Source: Gemmatimonadota bacterium (GTDB lineage: Bacteria > Gemmatimonadota > Gemmatimonadetes > Gemmatimonadales > GWC2-71-9). Taken from it: 12,682 nt of DNA. The DNA is taken from contig JACPAP010000275.1 in the NCBI GenBank assembly GCA_016180765.1, positions 1 through 12,682 of the forward strand, read 5' to 3'. The translations under genes and the position numbers were made by a program. Below, piece by piece: positions 1 to 9,900 of this stretch (the stretch's first letter is position 1; each line of letters begins with the position of its first letter). The notes under the pieces were generated by a model. It was not told the DNA's origin, ran no database searches, and was given only the letters and a program-made list of their open reading frames with translations.

Positions 1-2
1 GG

Positions 3-749
3 GACCCGGCCCGCGGTGACGACCTGGACTACAATCGTTCGTCCGGGGATGGCAAACACCGGAGCCACCGTTTCCTGGCGGCCAATCAGTTCATGCCACT
101 GGCCCTGAAGCTCCCGGGGGCCGAGGAACACGTGGCGCTCACCGAGAAGTGGCTTCAGGGGAAGCTCGAGATCCCCGAGATCGCCGAGAAGTGGCGCACC
201 GGCCCGGCCGTGCCGATCGAACTGGTGGCACCGAAAGCCGTGAAGCCGGGCGAGGACGTGAGGGTCCAGGTGCTGATCACGAGCAACAAGGTGGGCCACG
301 ACTTCCCCACCGGTCCGCTGGACATCATTCAATCGTGGGTTGAGCTGACGGTGAGAGACCAGGACGGCAACGTGGTGTTCGCGTCGGGCCGGAAGGACCA
401 GCGAAACTTCATCGAGCCCGGGTCCTTTATGTTCAAGGCTGAGCCGGTAGACCAGTACGGCAAGCTGATCGACCGGCATAACCTCTGGGAGATGGTCGGT
501 GTCAGATATCGCCGGGCTATGTTCCCCGGTTTCTCGGATCGGGCCGAGTTCGCGTTTCGCGCCCCCGCGGCGACCGTCGGAAACGGATCGGGTGCGCACC
601 TGCAGGTCTCGGCCAAGTTGCTGTATCGCAAGATTGATCAGTTCCTGCTGAACTTCCTGTTCGGCGAAGCGTCCGGGATCACCAGTCCGGTCACGGTCCT
701 CTCGGAAGATCAGAAGACCATCGAGGTGACCTCGAGAGCGCCGCGGTAG
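3..749 (+). CDS. C-terminal part of a probable multiheme cytochrome-type protein (5' truncated)
   Basis: The frame is open from base 3, so the gene begins before the window; the ATG at 93 is internal. The visible 248 residues begin with an His-rich stretch (HRSHRFLAANQFMP), followed from about residue 60 by a beta-rich domain containing KVGHDFPTG. From memory, this arrangement is typical of the C-terminal Ig-like part of multiheme c-type cytochromes, where conserved His residues act as distal heme ligands. No CxxCH heme-attachment motif lies in the visible part; they would have to be upstream. The stop at 747-749 is five bases before the next start, so it is probably co-transcribed with the CRTAC1-type protein that follows. 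If the assignment is right, it works in the periplasm or at the outer membrane in electron transfer. The family call is by resemblance only, and another periplasmic beta-sandwich protein is possible. Confidence 0.6.
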   Translation, partial: DPARGDDLDYNRSSGDGKHRSHRFLAANQFMPLALKLPGAEEHVALTEKWLQGKLEIPEIAEKWRTGPAVPIELVAPKAVKPGEDVRVQVLITSNKVGHDFPTGPLDIIQSWVELTVRDQDGNVVFASGRKDQRNFIEPGSFMFKAEPVDQYGKLIDRHNLWEMVGVRYRRAMFPGFSDRAEFAFRAPAATVGNGSGAHLQVSAKLLYRKIDQFLLNFLFGEASGITSPVTVLSEDQKTIEVTSRAPR

Positions 750-754
750 GGCGC

Positions 755-2551
755 GTGCTGCACGCTCTCCCTCGCCGGAAGCGCCGGTTGCTCCTGACGG
801 CAGGTCTGGCCGTGGTGTTTCTCCTGGCCACGGCCGCTGTGGCGTTGCTGGCGCTGAAGCCGGAACCGGGGTATCGGCCCGGCGAGGAGCTGGAGGGACT
901 GACGGCGGAGCTCACTCGGTCGCTGCCGAGCGATTACCCCAGAGTGACGTTTCTGGACGTCACGCAACCGGCGGGAATCACCTTCCGACACTTCTGGGGC
1001 AGGCGAACGTCTCAACTGCCGGAAGACATGGGGTCCGGGGCGGCCTGGGCCGACTACGACAACGACGGGTGGCTGGATCTGTTCGTCGTGAACATCTCGG
1101 GTCCCGTGACCCTGTCCCGAGAGGAGATCGCCGCCTCACCGGCTCGCTGTGTCCTGTATCGCAACAATGGGGACGGCACGTTCACCAACGTGACGGACCA
1201 GGCTGGGGTCGGGTACCGGGGCGTGGGCATGGGCGCCGAGTGGGGCGATTACGACAACGACGGCTGGCCGGATCTCTTCGTCACCTCGTACGGCGAGAAC
1301 GTCCTCTACCATAACGAGCGGGACGGTACGTTCAGCGATCGGACCAAATCGTCGGGCCTGGGCGGGATACCGGGTTTCTGGGCGGGCGTGGCGTGGGGCG
1401 ATTTTGATCGCGACGGCTTCCTGGACCTCTACGTCACCGGCTACGTGAGGTACTCGCACCCGGCGGATCTGATGGGCTCCACGCTCTACGACGCCGAGAA
1501 CCCCGCGAGCATCAACCCCAATTCCTTCGAGCCCGCGCGCAACCTGCTGTACCGTAACAATGGCGACGGCAGGTTCACCGAGGTGGCGGCCCGGGCCGGC
1601 GTCCTGGGCGAGAAAGGAAAGAGCCTGGAGGCGGCCTGGTCGGATCTGGACGAAGACGGGTGGCCCGATCTCTACGTGGCGAACGATGTCTCCGATAACA
1701 TGCTGTTCCGCAATTTGGGGAACGGCACGTTCGAAGACATCAGCCATTCGGCCCGGGTGGCGGACTACCGGAGCGCCATGGGCCTGGCGCTGGGCGATTG
1801 GGATGGAGATCAGGACACGGACATCTTCATCACCCACTGGATCGCGCAGGAGAACGCGCTCTACAACAACCAGCGTGAGCGGTTCCTGGCCGGGGGTGGG
1901 CCGCTGGTGTTCATGGACGAAGCCGACCGCTACGGCGTGGGACAGATCGCGCTGGACTACGTGGGCTGGGGGACCTTTTTCTTCGACTACGACAACGACG
2001 GCAAGCTGGATCTGTTCGTCGCGAACGGTCACACGTTTCAACAGCGGAACGCCCCACACCTCCTGGCGCCGCAGAACAGCCAACTCTTCTGGAATCGCGG
2101 TGCCGAGGAGGGCTTCTACGACGTGTCGGCGGTGAGCGGGGAGTACTTCCGGAAGGCCTACGTCGGCCGCGGTGCGGCGTTCGGTGATTACGACAACGAT
2201 GGGGATCTGGACGTCTTCGTGGTGAACCACGGTGGCCCGGGGATCTTGCTCAGAAACGAGGGCGGCAACCGAAACCGCTGGCTCCAGGTCCGGCTGGAGG
2301 GCCGCCAGAGCAACCGCATGGCGCTGGGGGCCAAGCTCCGGCTGGTGGTGGGCAAGACGGTGCACATCAGGGAGGTGGGAGCGCAGAGCTCCTACCTCTC
2401 GCAAAACAGTCTCATCGAGCACTTCGGCATGGGCAGCCACACCGAGGCCGATACGCTGGCGGTGGCCTGGCCCAGCGGAGTGCGGCAGGTCTTCACCCGG
2501 GTGCCAGCCAACCAGGTTCTCCACGTGGTGGAAGGAGAAGGCGGTCGTTGA
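755..2551 (+). CDS. CRTAC1 family protein with FG-GAP/VCBS repeats and ASPIC/UnbV C-terminus, membrane-anchored
   Basis: The start is GTG at 755, five bases after the previous stop. Residues 7-10 are RRKR, followed by one hydrophobic segment at about 11-34, so the protein is exported and is either anchored by an uncleaved helix or cleaved; there is no lipobox. Seven Ca-binding-type loops of the form DxDxDGxxDLxV follow at about residues 99, 165, 215, 297, 348, 411 and 478 (for example DYDNDGWLDLFV), as expected for an integrin-like beta-propeller. Residues about 505-595 match the ASPIC/UnbV domain, including NRWLQVRLEG, GAKLRL, EVGAQSSYLSQ and HFGMG. The length is normal for a one-propeller CRTAC1 protein. 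The biochemical role of this family in bacteria is not established; proposals centre on extracellular binding or adhesion. Its place between a cytochrome-like gene and a TPR gene suggests a periplasmic complex, which is inference. Confidence 0.9.
   Translation: MLHALPRRKRRLLLTAGLAVVFLLATAAVALLALKPEPGYRPGEELEGLTAELTRSLPSDYPRVTFLDVTQPAGITFRHFWGRRTSQLPEDMGSGAAWADYDNDGWLDLFVVNISGPVTLSREEIAASPARCVLYRNNGDGTFTNVTDQAGVGYRGVGMGAEWGDYDNDGWPDLFVTSYGENVLYHNERDGTFSDRTKSSGLGGIPGFWAGVAWGDFDRDGFLDLYVTGYVRYSHPADLMGSTLYDAENPASINPNSFEPARNLLYRNNGDGRFTEVAARAGVLGEKGKSLEAAWSDLDEDGWPDLYVANDVSDNMLFRNLGNGTFEDISHSARVADYRSAMGLALGDWDGDQDTDIFITHWIAQENALYNNQRERFLAGGGPLVFMDEADRYGVGQIALDYVGWGTFFFDYDNDGKLDLFVANGHTFQQRNAPHLLAPQNSQLFWNRGAEEGFYDVSAVSGEYFRKAYVGRGAAFGDYDNDGDLDVFVVNHGGPGILLRNEGGNRNRWLQVRLEGRQSNRMALGAKLRLVVGKTVHIREVGAQSSYLSQNSLIEHFGMGSHTEADTLAVAWPSGVRQVFTRVPANQVLHVVEGEGGR
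2531..2538 (+). promoter_or_regulatory. Ribosome binding site supporting a TTG start at 2548
   Basis: GAAGGAGA lies nine bases before TTG at 2548, inside the last codons of the CRTAC1 gene. It decides the start of the TPR gene, whose TTG overlaps the preceding TGA (TTGA, 2548-2551). This predicts translational coupling. Confidence 0.6.
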
Positions 2552-3420
2552 ACCGACGGGCGGTGTTCCTCACGGTAGTCGCGCTGCTCCTGTTCGCGGC
2601 CATCACCCTTTTCAAGTTTCGCACCCGGGAGGATGAGCCAGGTACCGAGGTCACCCGCCAAGCCACCGCGCAAGAGGCGCGCATCCGGGAATTCTGGGAG
2701 GTCTATCGTCAAGCCACCGAGTACCGGGTTGCCGGGGATTCGAGAAGGGCTGCCGAGTCCTACGCCAGGGCTTTGGAGTTAGACCCACAGCACGAGGACG
2801 CCCGCTACTACCTTGGCAACATGTACCTGGAGCTGGGCCGCTACCGGGAGGCGGAAACGGCGTGGGAGCATCTGGTGCTGGTCAACCCCGGAAGCGCGCG
2901 GGCGCATTCACGCCTGGGCGATCTTCATTTCTGCCTGGAGCCCGGGGCCCCGGTGGATCTCACCCGCGCCGAGGCCGAGTTCCGGCGCGCGTTGCACCTC
3001 AACCAAGAGGAGACCGGCCCGCTGCTCCGCCTGGGCGAGATCGCTTTGGTGCGGGGAAACCTCACCGACGCCTCGTATTTTCTGGACGCCGTGATCGCCT
3101 CCAACCCTGGGAGCGCACCGGCCCATTTTCTCAAAGGCTACCTGGCCTGGCGCGGCGGAGACCTCGGCCAGGCCTCGGCTCTGTTCGCAAAGGCGGTGGA
3201 GCTGGCGCGACCCCGGGAGCCGGCGGGGGGCGTGCCGGGGGAAGGCGATACCAAGCGCGGTCTCGCTCCCCTGTTGGCGCCGCAGATGAAATGTGGCGCC
3301 TTGAAACTCGAGATCGCCGAGGTGTCGGCACCGGCCGGCTCCGACGTTCCGGCTCAGATGCAAGGACAGTATCAGCGGTTGGTCGAGATGTTCGAGGAGT
3401 TCAGGCGGCTTCGGTCCTGA
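2548..3420 (+). CDS. Membrane-anchored TPR repeat protein
   Basis: The start is TTG overlapping the upstream stop, with a good Shine-Dalgarno sequence nine bases before it. The N-terminus is MNRR, then a single hydrophobic helix at about residues 6-23, so the bulk should face the periplasm. About five tetratricopeptide repeats follow (about 49-82, 83-116, 117-153, 154-187 and 188-221), with typical residues such as AAESYARALELDP, YYLGNMYLELGRYREAE and GDLGQASALFAKAVEL. The third repeat has an insertion (EPGAPVD). The last roughly 70 residues are low in TPR signal and end in a charged helix (LVEMFEEFRRLRS). TPRs are protein-binding scaffolds; the likely partners are the two genes upstream in the same operon. 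It ends ten bases from the stop of the convergent operon. The specific function is unknown. Confidence 0.85.
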   Translation: MNRRAVFLTVVALLLFAAITLFKFRTREDEPGTEVTRQATAQEARIREFWEVYRQATEYRVAGDSRRAAESYARALELDPQHEDARYYLGNMYLELGRYREAETAWEHLVLVNPGSARAHSRLGDLHFCLEPGAPVDLTRAEAEFRRALHLNQEETGPLLRLGEIALVRGNLTDASYFLDAVIASNPGSAPAHFLKGYLAWRGGDLGQASALFAKAVELARPREPAGGVPGEGDTKRGLAPLLAPQMKCGALKLEIAEVSAPAGSDVPAQMQGQYQRLVEMFEEFRRLRS

Positions 3421-3430
3421 CCGCCGGAGG

Positions 3431-6400
3431 TCACCGGCCGCGAGGGCCCACGTTTCTGGTGTTGAAGTCAGTGAGGTATCGACGGTGCGCCTGGTCCGCC
3501 GGATATGACTCCTCGAGGCCGTAGGGATAGCGCGACATGTCGTGGAACGGCAACGGCGTCACGCGGTCCCCCGTTGCCGTATTGAGATCGGCATCTTTGA
3601 TCCAGCCGTCGGTGTAGAGGATAAAGTCCCGCCGCCACCGCGAGGGCAGCTCGGGAAGACGATGCGCATCGAACTGCACACTGACTTCGTCCCCGGGACT
3701 CATGATCACGTACATGTCGTCGGACTGCCGCACCAAGGGGGACACGTTCCCGTAGCGCGTGAACGCGCCCGTGATGGATCCCCACGGAGCCTCGCGCGAG
3801 ACATCGTGGTACCCGAACCAGTGCGGTCCATAGCGCCCCCCCTTGCGGTACCCGCGCGAGAACCCACGGTAGTGCAGGTCCGCCGCCGTAGGTTGGAGCG
3901 TGGTGATCCGGACCGGACCGGCCGATCCGCCTTCCGCCACGAAGATGTGATCCCAGTACACCTCCATGTTGGTGCGGATGCGGACCCCGTAATCGCGGGT
4001 CGGGAACTTGCCGGTGAGATCGGCCACCACCGTCTTGTTCTTGCCCGCCGGGAAACTCAGGTCCGCCAGGACCGTTCGCCAGCCTCCCTGCGGGTCGCGC
4101 ACCTGGAGCACGGGCGGGGTGACCGAGGGTTGGCCGGACTGGGAGATCGCCACGTTGACGCTCGCATCGGTGGGGAAAACCCAGCCGTTGAGAAACAGGA
4201 GCACGCTGTCGGCGTCGGCGCCGTCGCCGAGGTCGAGGATCAGATCGTGCATCCGGGTCACGCCCTGGTACCTGTCCGGCGTGAGATTGGCGACGTAGAC
4301 GTCGTCCTGGGCGCGGATCATCGGGAGGAGATCGTTGCCCTGATCGTCGGTGGCCGACACCGGCGGCCGTGCGCGCCGCGCCTGATAGATGCGGAGCGGC
4401 GCCGGCGCGGGAGGCACGAACCGCTCGTCCACGAAGATGTCGAACGAGTCGGGATGATCGATCACCAGGAGCTTCACCTCGTCGAGATAGGCGACTTCCC
4501 AGAGCTCCTCGGTGATCTGGAGGGAGTACGTCCCGTTCTTGGCTCTCAGGAGACCCGGCGGGATGCGTACGTACTCCTGAGAGGCCCCGGGCGGAGCGTA
4601 GGCCCCGCCGGCCGTCATCACACCCAGCGGCATGCCGAGCGCGCTGCGCCACATGATATCGGTCACGAAACGGTACCGCTCGCCGTCCCACGCGTAGAGG
4701 AACGCGCATGAGCCTTTGAGGAGCTGCTCCTCCAGCAGATCCTGGTCGCTGCCGGGGTAAAACAGATCCTGGAAGACGCCGTTGGTCCATCGGATGCGAA
4801 CCACATCCGCTTTGAGCCGCTGGCCCAGGCCGAAATGCGTCACCGGGTCGGTGACGACCCGCATCTGATACAGGTCGCCGGCTCGGAGCTCCACTTTCGC
4901 GCCGATGCCGAAATGATTGTTCTTCCCGCTCCCGGTACGCAGACCCACCAACCGGAGCTGAACGTAATGGTTGGCATCGGCCCCGTCGTTCCGAAGCAGC
5001 CGAATCCGACCGTCCGCGGTCAGCAGGAACAGGTCGAGGTCGCCGTCACCGTAGTCAGCGGCCACGACTTTCTTGCCGGACAGCAGGTCGCCGGGCAGCA
5101 CCGACGACATATCCCGGAACCGGCCGGTGCCGTCGTTGTGGAACAGCAACACGCCTCGGCCCGACGGCGCCGCAGCCTCTCCCACCACCAGAAGATCCAG
5201 GAAGCCGTCGTTGTCGAAATCCAGGAACTCGGCGTCCGATGCCGCGACGCCTTCCAGCGCCCGGAGCATCGCAGAGGACCGGCGATCCGACTCGAAGGTG
5301 CCGTCACCCCGGTTGCGATACAACGCGTGCCGACCGCCTGCCGCGGCCGCCACGAAGAGATCGAGGAAGCCGTCATTGTTATAATCTCCCACCGCTACGG
5401 CCCGTGAGCCCCCCTCGGGCGCCAGACCGCTGGCCCCGGCGACGTCCTGGAAGCGACCTCCGCGCTGATTGGCGTACAGCGCGTTGCTCGCGTCTTGGTT
5501 GACCACGAACACGTCGATATCGCCGTCCTCGTCAAAATCTCCCATCGCGGCGTCCCGACTCACGCCACCGGCCCCCGAGAGGCCGCTCGGTTCCGACTGA
5601 TCGGTGAACGTGCCGTCGAGATGGTTCCGGTAGAACCGGTTCCCGGTGGTCGTGGCGAGATAGAGGTCGAGATCACCGTCATGATCCGCATCCACGAACA
5701 GCGCCGCGTGGGCGCCCGGGGCGTCCGCCAGACCGGCCGTTCGAGTGACGTCGCGAAAGCGCCCCCCGCCGGTGTTTTTCAACAGCGCGATGCGCTGGGT
5801 GCCCGCGACCAGCAGGTCAAGCCACCCGTCGTTGTCATAGTCGGCGAACGCGGCGGCGTGGGATGGCCCCAGGTCCGCCAGGCCGTCGATGGGCTGGAGC
5901 GCGAAGGTGCCGGAATGGTAGGTGAGCAGGGCGCCGCCGTCTTGCCAGCCGATGTAGAGATCCACGTCCCCATCCCCGTCGTAATCGGCGGCCGCCAGGG
6001 CACCGATCGAGACACCCGCCGTGAGGGCATCCAACCGTGTCTCAGACGTCACGTCGGTGAAGTGGATGCCGGCGAGCACCGCCGCAGGCTCACGCACCTC
6101 GACCGAAATCGGGCTGAAGGTGAGGGTGGGAACGCCAGCCGGTTCGCCCTGTGGCCCCCACAGCTCCCGGATGCTTGCCTGGTAGAGTGGTGTGACGCTC
6201 AAGAAGTCGCGAAATCGCCGGAGCGGCGTAGCCACCGCGTCGGTCTGCGAGCGGCGCAGGACCTGAAGGGCCTGCTCGAGAAAGCGTTCTCCGTCGCTGG
6301 GCAACTCGGGAATCTGACGCTGAAGTTCCTCCAGATGCATGGTGGCGCGGTCCGCCCGCTCGTGGCGCACCAGCAGCTCGACCAAATCCAGCCGGGCCGC

Positions 6401-6994
6401 GACATTCGCCGGCGCCGCGCCAACCAGCGCTTCCAAGAGCTCCTCCGCGCGTACCGAGGAGCGCGGGTCGCCGCTTCGGGCGTACAGGTTGGCGAGGGCG
6501 TAGAGTGACTTCGCGTGGCGGGGCACACGCTCGAGCCCGCGTTCCAAGAACTCGCGGGCCTGGCGTTCCCGCCCGGCGAGTTGGTAGACGGCGGCCAGTA
6601 TCAAGCCGATGTCCGGGTCGTCGGGGCTGACCCGCAGGGCCCGCTGAATCTCCGCCTCGGCGCGGTCGTAGCGGCCCATCCGCAGATAGACCAGCCCGAG
6701 GTTCACATACCCGGCAGCCTGATTCGGGGCCAATCGTACCAGCGTGGCAAACTGGGCTTCGGCTTCCTCCAGGCGATTCTCGTCCAGGTACGCCTGGCCC
6801 AGCACCTGGGCGGTAATCAGATCACGAGCCGCGGCGACGCTCGACCGCCGCGATTCGCAGCCCCCAGCCACGACCCCACAGGCCACGGTGATCCAGAGCG
6901 CGTTCCGAGAAGGCGCCGCCATCCCAGGCCGCCGGGTGCTCATCGGCCGCCGGGCCCTGCGACCCCCGAGGAAGCATCGAGCGGGTCGAAGCAT
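3431..6994 (-). CDS. TPR + VCBS/FG-GAP lipoprotein with ASPIC-like region and large extra C-terminal domain
   Basis: The ATG at 6994 overlaps the stop of the upstream gene (TAATG), which is why I keep the long start. However, in-frame ATGs at 6943 and 6922 give a more normal lipoprotein signal peptide (hydrophobic ALWITVACGVVAGG, lipobox Cys at residue 46 of the long form), and no candidate has a strong Shine-Dalgarno. Order: TPRs at about residues 60-195; a helical linker; seven VCBS/FG-GAP loops at about 310-665 (AADYDGDGDVDLYIG, FADYDNDGWLDLLVAG and others; the last is shortened to DYGDGDLDL); an ASPIC/UnbV-like segment at about 678-745 (HYVQLRLVG, GIGAKVEL, HFGLGQRL); then about 440 residues of a further domain starting near CAFLYAWDGERYRFVTD and ending in AHRRYLTDFNTR. 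From memory, that tail recurs in acidobacterial-type TPR/VCBS proteins, but I know no function. It is the last gene of the selenoprotein operon and is probably exported and lipid-anchored. Confidence 0.85.
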   Translation of the reverse strand: MLRPARCFLGGRRARRPMSTRRPGMAAPSRNALWITVACGVVAGGCESRRSSVAAARDLITAQVLGQAYLDENRLEEAEAQFATLVRLAPNQAAGYVNLGLVYLRMGRYDRAEAEIQRALRVSPDDPDIGLILAAVYQLAGRERQAREFLERGLERVPRHAKSLYALANLYARSGDPRSSVRAEELLEALVGAAPANVAARLDLVELLVRHERADRATMHLEELQRQIPELPSDGERFLEQALQVLRRSQTDAVATPLRRFRDFLSVTPLYQASIRELWGPQGEPAGVPTLTFSPISVEVREPAAVLAGIHFTDVTSETRLDALTAGVSIGALAAADYDGDGDVDLYIGWQDGGALLTYHSGTFALQPIDGLADLGPSHAAAFADYDNDGWLDLLVAGTQRIALLKNTGGGRFRDVTRTAGLADAPGAHAALFVDADHDGDLDLYLATTTGNRFYRNHLDGTFTDQSEPSGLSGAGGVSRDAAMGDFDEDGDIDVFVVNQDASNALYANQRGGRFQDVAGASGLAPEGGSRAVAVGDYNNDGFLDLFVAAAAGGRHALYRNRGDGTFESDRRSSAMLRALEGVAASDAEFLDFDNDGFLDLLVVGEAAAPSGRGVLLFHNDGTGRFRDMSSVLPGDLLSGKKVVAADYGDGDLDLFLLTADGRIRLLRNDGADANHYVQLRLVGLRTGSGKNNHFGIGAKVELRAGDLYQMRVVTDPVTHFGLGQRLKADVVRIRWTNGVFQDLFYPGSDQDLLEEQLLKGSCAFLYAWDGERYRFVTDIMWRSALGMPLGVMTAGGAYAPPGASQEYVRIPPGLLRAKNGTYSLQITEELWEVAYLDEVKLLVIDHPDSFDIFVDERFVPPAPAPLRIYQARRARPPVSATDDQGNDLLPMIRAQDDVYVANLTPDRYQGVTRMHDLILDLGDGADADSVLLFLNGWVFPTDASVNVAISQSGQPSVTPPVLQVRDPQGGWRTVLADLSFPAGKNKTVVADLTGKFPTRDYGVRIRTNMEVYWDHIFVAEGGSAGPVRITTLQPTAADLHYRGFSRGYRKGGRYGPHWFGYHDVSREAPWGSITGAFTRYGNVSPLVRQSDDMYVIMSPGDEVSVQFDAHRLPELPSRWRRDFILYTDGWIKDADLNTATGDRVTPLPFHDMSRYPYGLEESYPADQAHRRYLTDFNTRNVGPRGR

Positions 6995-9900
6995 TATGGG
7001 GCACCGCGCCAGCGGAGTGGGCGGAGCACCTGCAGCCGGTCGTTGTTTCGCGCCACCACGATCAGGGGGTGGCCACCGGCATGGCGCAGCGGCTCCATGG
7101 CCCGCACCTGGCCCTCGATGACGAGACCGCTGGCCTCCAGATCGACCGCCTCGAAGCGGCCTGCGCCGTCGCCGCGAAGCAGCAGGCCGTAACTCGCATC
7201 ATACCGACCGCGGACCGGCGGTACCCCGTAGAAGTTGCCGGCGACCACGAGATCCGTGTGCCCGTCACCGTCAAAATCCTCGGCCAGGACCGCGTAGATC
7301 GGCGCAATCTGAGCCTCAACGGGAAGCGGCTGGAGCGCGAAGGTACCGTCTCTTCGGTTCAAGGCGACGGAGCTCGCCAAGAGATACGCTTCGCGGACCG
7401 TCGCCTCCTTCAATTCCGACGCAGGAAAGATGTCCTGGATCCGGCTGGCGCCAAAACGGGCATAGGAGACGTACCTGCTTTTCAGGCGCGGGATCTGTTG
7501 GACGAACTCGTCCCGGCCCGCGAGCGGGTAGCTCACGCCGTTCTTATAGAAGGTCAGGATCTGCTGCAACGCGCCGCCACCGGCGAAATCATGGATGTAC
7601 AAGCGCGCGGGCGCTTTGCGTGACGCCCGGATATAGGAGTTGAGCCCCAGGTTGCCGAGAACCAGATCCTTGCGTCCGTCGCCAGTCAGGTCCACGGCTG
7701 CCACGGTATTCCACCAGCCGTCGGTTCCCGACAGACCGGCCTCGGCCGTGCGGTCGACGAAGCGCCCGCCCTCTTGCCGGAAGATCCGGATCGGCATCCA
7801 CTCGCCGACCACGACCAGGTCCAGTTGCCGATCGCCGTCATAGTCTACCCAGGCCGCCGAGGATACCATGCCGGCCGCGCCGAGCGCTTCGGCCTTCGCC
7901 AGGGTGACGTCCAGGAACCGTCCGGTACCGTCGTTCTGAAGCAAATAGCTTCGGGGGATGACGCCGTATTGGCGGGAGACCACCCGGCTGCCGACAAAGA
8001 GATCGACATGGCCGTCGCCGTTGAAGTCGCCCGGGACCACACAGCCGCCGTTGGCGAAGAACTCCGGAAGGGCGTCCCGAGCCCGCCCGAAGTTACCCTG
8101 CCCGTCGTTGGTATAGAGCCGGTCCCGCAAGGCCTCCGCATCGCCCCAGAACTCGTTGCCGCCGCTCACGACGTAGAGGTCCAGGTCGCCATCCCCGTCG
8201 GCGTCCAAGAAGGCCGCGTCCACGTCTTCGTGCAGACTGTCCGCCTGAAACACCCGCTCGCTGCTGGTCCGGAATGTGCCGTCTCGCCGCTGGATGAGCA
8301 GGCGCCCGGCCTGCCATTTCGCGCCGCCGACGTACAGGTCGTCCAGGCCGTCGCCGTTGACGTCGCCCACGGCGAGGGCGGGTCCCTCAGTCGAGAGCTG
8401 GTGCGGCATGAACGGCTCTCGGTGGTAATCGAAGAAGGTGTTCTCGTGGTGTTGGTAGTCGATGGCGAGCTGGGCTGTTAGGTCTGCGAAGACGGCCGGA
8501 GAGGCCGCAGAGGCCGCAGCGGGGGCAGAGGGCAGGTACGTCTGCGGCCTCTGCGCCCCCTGCGGCCCAGGGTAACTGTACCGGCCCGCGGCTTCTGCCT
8601 GCGTCAACGTCACCATTCGATCGGCTCCCACGTCGGTCAGCACTTGAAACCGCCGATCCGGCCAGATGACGATGAGCGAGTCTATCTGCGTGGAACGACC
8701 GAGCCCGAAATGCAGCCCGGGATCCACGGACGATTGAAAGCCGCGCGTCGGCATCTGCTCCACCATCTGCGTCATGCCGTCATGCCGGATCATGACCTTG
8801 GCGCCGATTCCTCCCGTGTTCGCACCGGACCCCCGCAGCACGACGCTCAGATAGTGGTGCCCGTTGACCTCGCGGGCGCGGTTCCGGTAGATCGCGGCGG
8901 GCGCGTTGATGTTGTTGACCACCAGATCCAGGGCGCCGCTGTGGTTCAGGTCGACGTACACGGCGCCGGTGGAGAAACCCGGCTGCGCCAGCCCCCACGC
9001 ATCGGCCAGGTTCGTGAACGTCAGGTCCCCGTTGTTGCGGTAGGCATAGTTCGGGATGGGGACCTGAGGCATGGCTCGCAGGACGAGCGCCAGGTTCTCT
9101 TGGGTGATCTCGTTCGCCAGGGACGCTTGGATGGCCGAGGTCCCCACATAGCTGAGGTAATCCAGGTCATTCGGCCGGCGGTAAATTCCATTGGTGATGA
9201 ACAGATCCTTGTAGCCGTCGTTGTCCAGATCCGCGAACAGAGGCGCCCAGCTCCAATCGGTGGCGTAGACGCCCGCCAGGTACCCGATTTCGCTGAAGCG
9301 CCCCTGGCCGCGGTTGAGGTGGAGGGTGTTGCGGGCGTATTGGGGATGATAGCCGGCGTGGCGCTTCAGCTCGAAGACCCTGAAGCTCTCGGCGTTGGCG
9401 GAGGTCTTGAGGAGGTCCTCTCGCTCCGGAAGCATGTCGAGAACCACCACGTCGGGCCGGCCATCGTTGTCGTAATCCGCGGCATCGACGCCCATGGAGG
9501 CACTGCTGGTGTGCCCCATGCTCGAGGCGATGGACTCAGTGAAGGTGCCGTCGCAGTTGTTGTAATACAGAAAATCGTTCTCCTGAAAGTCATTGCCGAC
9601 GAAGAGGTCGGGACAGCCGTCCCGGTTGAGATCGCTGACAATCAGGCCCAGGCCGTAGCCTTCCACGCCGCCCAGGATGCCGGCCCGCTCGCTGACGTCC
9701 ACGAAGCGATTGCCGTCATTCCTGAACAGGCGATCTCCGGCCTTGGGGTGGCGCGGCTCGCGCTGCGGCCTCCAGCTTCTGGTGCGCTCGCTATGCATCG
9801 AGTGGTTCAGGAGGTACAGGTCCAGGTCGCCGTCTCCGTCATAGTCGAAGAAGGCGGCCTGAGTCGAATAGCCGGCATGGGCGAGCCCGTACTCCTCGGC

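Noticed and set aside
3404..3425. Possible bidirectional terminator between the convergent operons (GGCGG...CCGCC)
   Set aside because: The stem is only five pairs with a 12-base loop and no T-tract follows on either strand.
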